This document shows positions 61,843 through 64,000 of a DNA stretch of 64,000 bases, piece after piece. The notes below the pieces were generated by a model, which saw only the letters and a program-made list of their open reading frames with translations, was not told where the DNA came from and did no database searches. The stretch covers positions 157,817 to 221,816 of the forward strand of contig NZ_JXUW01000001.1 of NCBI RefSeq assembly GCF_000949255.1, read 5' to 3'. Positions within the stretch are counted from its first letter, which is position 1. Each line of letters starts with the position of its first letter. This stretch comes from Ferrimicrobium acidiphilum DSM 19497 (lineage in GTDB: Bacteria > Actinomycetota > Acidimicrobiia > Acidimicrobiales > Acidimicrobiaceae). The position numbers and the translations under genes were made by a program.

Positions 61843-63033
61843 TCACCCCTTCGGAATCTGCGACCATGGAAGTTCTTTGTCGGAGCGGGGCTCGCCAGCC
61901 AGGCCTAGAACTCGTTCGCCAAGAATATTGCGCATCACCTCGGAGGTACCTCCTTCGATGGTGTTGGCCCGGGAACGCAGAAACGCCTGCGTCGCCGTGC
62001 GCTGAGACGTGTCACCGTGGACACCAGCAAACTCTGGCCGTCGCATTGTATAGTCGGGGTAGAACAATGAATCCTCCTGCTGGGTGTCGACACAGAACTC
62101 ATAGATCTTCTGGTTGAGTTCGGCGTTCGCCAGCTTGACCACCGAACCTTCAGGACCCGGATTACCCTGTTGACGCTGGGCGGCAGCTCGTAGCGAGGTG
62201 AGTCTCAGTGCCTCGGATCCGCACCAAAGCTGCATGAGCTGATCGAGTGAATCGACTGGGCTACCCCTCATGCCAAAGGTGTGCAGCGCTTCCGCAATGG
62301 CTCCGCCGCTACGAGGGAGAACCAATCCACCAATCGAGGCACGTTCGTTCATAAGCGTAGTGATGGCAACCGACCACCCATTTCCAACCTCACCCAGTCG
62401 CATGCTATCGGATATATGAACCTCGGTTAGGTAAACCTCGTTGAACTCGGCTTCGCCGGTAATCTGACGCAAAGGCCGCACCTCGACTCCTGCTGCTTGC
62501 ATGTCGAGTACGAAATAGGTCAGCCCTCTGTGCTTGGGCGCATCAGGATCGCTGCGCGCCACCAACATCCCCCAACGAGCGACATGAGCAAGGGTGGTCC
62601 ACACCTTCTGCCCACTCACAATCCACTCGTCACCGTCCCTGACTGCACGCGTTGCAAGTGAAGCGACGTCCGATCCAGCACCAGGTTCAGAGAACAGTTG
62701 ACACCAGATCTCTTCACCCGTGAAGAGCGGGCGCAAAAGACGGCGCTGGAGCTCCAACGATCCATAGGTCATGACCGTTGGCGCACCCATACCCACACCA
62801 ATCGGATTACTAGCGAAGGCGGCCGGCACGTTCGCGTCCGCCAGTATCTCGTCGACAATACCTTGAAGAGCTGGGCTCGCCCCACGGCCACCTAAGCCCG
62901 TTGGGTGATGCACAAACGCGAGTCCCCGGTCGTACTGCTCGCCGCGAAAGGAGATCCCTCCAACCTCCTGGAAGTCAACCTCGTCTAAAAGGCTTATCGT
63001 GGCTGACCTTATCTCTTGTTCGCTGATCGTCAT
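61843..63033 (-). CDS. Acyl-CoA dehydrogenase
   Basis: A 396-residue flavoprotein. Middle-domain motifs are QLFSEPGAGSDVASLATRAV (about residue 108-127) and GQKVWTTLAHVARWGMLVARSD. The C-terminal domain ends EGGTSEVMRNILGERVLGLAGEP, the common FadE ending. It differs from the ACAD10/11-like enzyme at 2974-4272 in this ending and in size. The substrate is unknown. It stands alone; the cytochrome b unit lies 255 bases downstream on the same strand. Confidence 0.9.
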   Translation of the reverse strand: MTISEQEIRSATISLLDEVDFQEVGGISFRGEQYDRGLAFVHHPTGLGGRGASPALQGIVDEILADANVPAAFASNPIGVGMGAPTVMTYGSLELQRRLLRPLFTGEEIWCQLFSEPGAGSDVASLATRAVRDGDEWIVSGQKVWTTLAHVARWGMLVARSDPDAPKHRGLTYFVLDMQAAGVEVRPLRQITGEAEFNEVYLTEVHISDSMRLGEVGNGWSVAITTLMNERASIGGLVLPRSGGAIAEALHTFGMRGSPVDSLDQLMQLWCGSEALRLTSLRAAAQRQQGNPGPEGSVVKLANAELNQKIYEFCVDTQQEDSLFYPDYTMRRPEFAGVHGDTSQRTATQAFLRSRANTIEGGTSEVMRNILGERVLGLAGEPRSDKELPWSQIPKG

Positions 63034-63110
63034 CTGCCCCTCCTCGGCTTCAGCCTAGCAAACAGTTGGTGGTATCACAGAGCACGACCCACTGCCTTAC
63101 ATGCGTCTGC

Positions 63111-63649
63111 TTAGCGCAAGCGTGAGGCGATGTCACTTCGAAGTTCCCTAATTTGTCCAACCCAATGCGATGCCAGCGCGTGGTAGTCACTCCCATGCTC
63201 CATCAGGTGATGGAGTTGCGTATGCATCGAAGCAGCAGTTGCAAAGCTTCTCAACTCACTCCATCGGCCCTGCCTTATCTCAAACCAGTCAAAGAAAGGA
63301 CACACGTGCGAAGAGCCGTCACCCAGGCGATCTAAGTGTCCGACGATGAGCGCGTCATTGAGCAATAGAAAGTCCTCGACTGCAAAAACTCGACTCGGAA
63401 GATGTAGCAGCTCACCTCGGTCGAGGATGCCAAGGAAGGCCTCCAGATCGATCGGGCGCGAGTAGAGATAACCCTGGACTAACTGACCCCCCAGGTGAAT
63501 CCAGCGAAAAAGCTCGTCAGTCGTCTCTACACCCTCGGCAACGACACGAATGCCTGCAATCCTGGCGAGAAAACTGAGCGAGCTCACTACGGCAAATGAA
63601 TTGACATCCATACCGAATCGAGAGATGAAAGACCGATCGATCTTTAATT
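63111..63649 (-). pseudogene. EAL-domain gene fragment cut by an insertion sequence
   Basis: The visible part encodes the C-terminal half of an EAL-type c-di-GMP phosphodiesterase: LKIDRSF near 63630, AGIRVVAEGVETTDELFRWIHLGGQLVQGYLYSRPI, then a 100-residue tail. The tail (VCPFFDWFEIRQGRWSELRSFATAASMHTQLHHLMEHG) carries a Cys and spaced His residues reminiscent of the chemoreceptor zinc-binding domain; this assignment is tentative. Upstream of LKIDRSF the frame breaks at 63649/63650, exactly at the end of the ISL3-type element, and the N-terminal EAL half is outside the window. An internal ATG at 63611 could be a new start. The fragment lacks the EAL signature and is unlikely to be active. 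Confidence 0.75.
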
Positions 63650-64000
63650 GGCTCTATTGACATTCATGTGGATAAACTCGCCCTTTCATAGGGTAACTTC
63701 AAGTCAATCGGTCCACAAGCTAGCATCACCAGTGCGAGGGTAGCCTTGGCGGAGTGAAACCCATACGAGCGGGCAATGATGGAGCGAACTTTGGTGTTGA
63801 GTCCCTCGACCCTTCCATTGGATACCCCAAGTCTGATGGAGGCAAGTATCCCGTCTCGATGAGTTCGGATGGTCTTTGAGAGTCGGATGAAACTCGATAG
63901 TCGTGAGCGTGAGGCTCGCTTGCACCAGTGATCGAGCATCTCATTCACCTCGTCGATCTCGAGGTCACCAGCAAAGATCGCCCGTAAGGACTCCTTCATC
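63650..64000 (-). mobile_element. ISL3-family insertion sequence (partial)
   Basis: The element's terminus GGCTCTATTGACA (63650-63662) resembles ISL3-family inverted repeats, and the transposase end lies just inside it. The element interrupts the EAL gene and runs past the window end. CTTTAATT (63642-63649) next to the terminus is the possible 8-bp target duplication; the other copy is outside the window. Confidence 0.75.
63664..63999 (-). CDS. ISL3-family transposase, C-terminal part
   Basis: The last 111 residues of a DDE transposase. The hallmark block GVSNGRVEGLNTKVRSIIARSYGFHSAKATLALVMLACGPIDL, followed by a short tail, is the ISL3 C-terminus and includes the catalytic glutamate (VEGLN). 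The ORF continues beyond the right edge, so the methionine at 63999 is internal. It is co-linear with the disrupted EAL gene. Confidence 0.92.
   Translation of the reverse strand: MKESLRAIFAGDLEIDEVNEMLDHWCKRASRSRLSSFIRLSKTIRTHRDGILASIRLGVSNGRVEGLNTKVRSIIARSYGFHSAKATLALVMLACGPIDLKLPYERASLST

Overview
The window looks like chromosome of an actinobacterium. It carries a mycothiol S-conjugate amidase (Mca), an F420-biosynthesis guanylyltransferase (FbiD) with two small F420/flavin split-barrel proteins, a fused PafBC DNA-damage regulator, and an imuA'-imuB-dnaE2 mutasome behind a LexA-like box. Base composition is mid-50s % GC by eye, and there are many acyl-CoA enzymes. A moderate-GC Acidimicrobiia member (Ferrimicrobium/Acidimicrobium-like) is my best guess from this combination; it is an inference, not a database result.

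Layout. 1-5.5 kb: a truncated unknown gene, an Mca - SCP2 - inositol-phosphatase-family operon, an acyl-CoA dehydrogenase and an orphan substrate-binding lipoprotein. 5.6-11 kb: the SOS mutasome (imuA', imuB, dnaE2, minus strand). 11.1-14.4 kb: a divergent ATP-grasp / alpha-E / transglutaminase operon of the uncharacterised peptide-amidation type. 14.5-22 kb: a fused double ABC exporter, pirin, a GntR regulator, RNase HII, FbiD and a PIG-L deacetylase. 22.2-27.5 kb: a MarR - MMPL - enoyl-CoA hydratase - acyl-CoA ligase operon. 27.7-33 kb: an FMN/F420 split-barrel protein, PafBC, CtaG-type oxidase assembly factor and BipA. 33.2-37.6 kb: glutaredoxin, MaoC, a fused ETF beta-alpha protein and a BNR-repeat lipoprotein.

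37.6-38.9 kb holds a decayed IS605/IS1341-type TnpB element with at least three lesions; a second TnpB scar lies at 55.4-55.6 kb. 39.2-43.3 kb: a small lipoprotein, a YbhN-like flippase, a FAD amine oxidase and a shortened carboxyltransferase. 43.3-45.5 kb is an orphan MobF-type relaxase whose HUH triad is intact but whose helicase half has decayed, with inverted repeats at and upstream of its start.

45.6-55.3 kb forms a coherent amine/amino-acid catabolic island: class III transaminase, Lrp regulator, gamma-aminobutyraldehyde-type dehydrogenase, 4-aminobutyrate-type transaminase, DadA/PuuB-type oxidase, alanine dehydrogenase and gamma-glutamyltransferase. It contains two unusual non-coding elements: four 25-bp tandem palindromic repeats directly in front of the transaminase ribosome-binding site, and a multi-hairpin 5' leader in front of the dehydrogenase. 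Together these genes could convert putrescine through 4-aminobutyrate to succinate semialdehyde, with alanine dehydrogenase recycling alanine to pyruvate.

55.7-64 kb: XdhC, a class IV aminotransferase back-to-back with a probably leaderless F420-type gene, an MFS transporter, tRNA-Glu(CTC), a two-gene cytochrome b unit with an odd partner subunit, an acyl-CoA dehydrogenase, and an EAL-domain gene cut by an ISL3-family insertion sequence that runs off the window. No rRNA or CRISPR array was seen.
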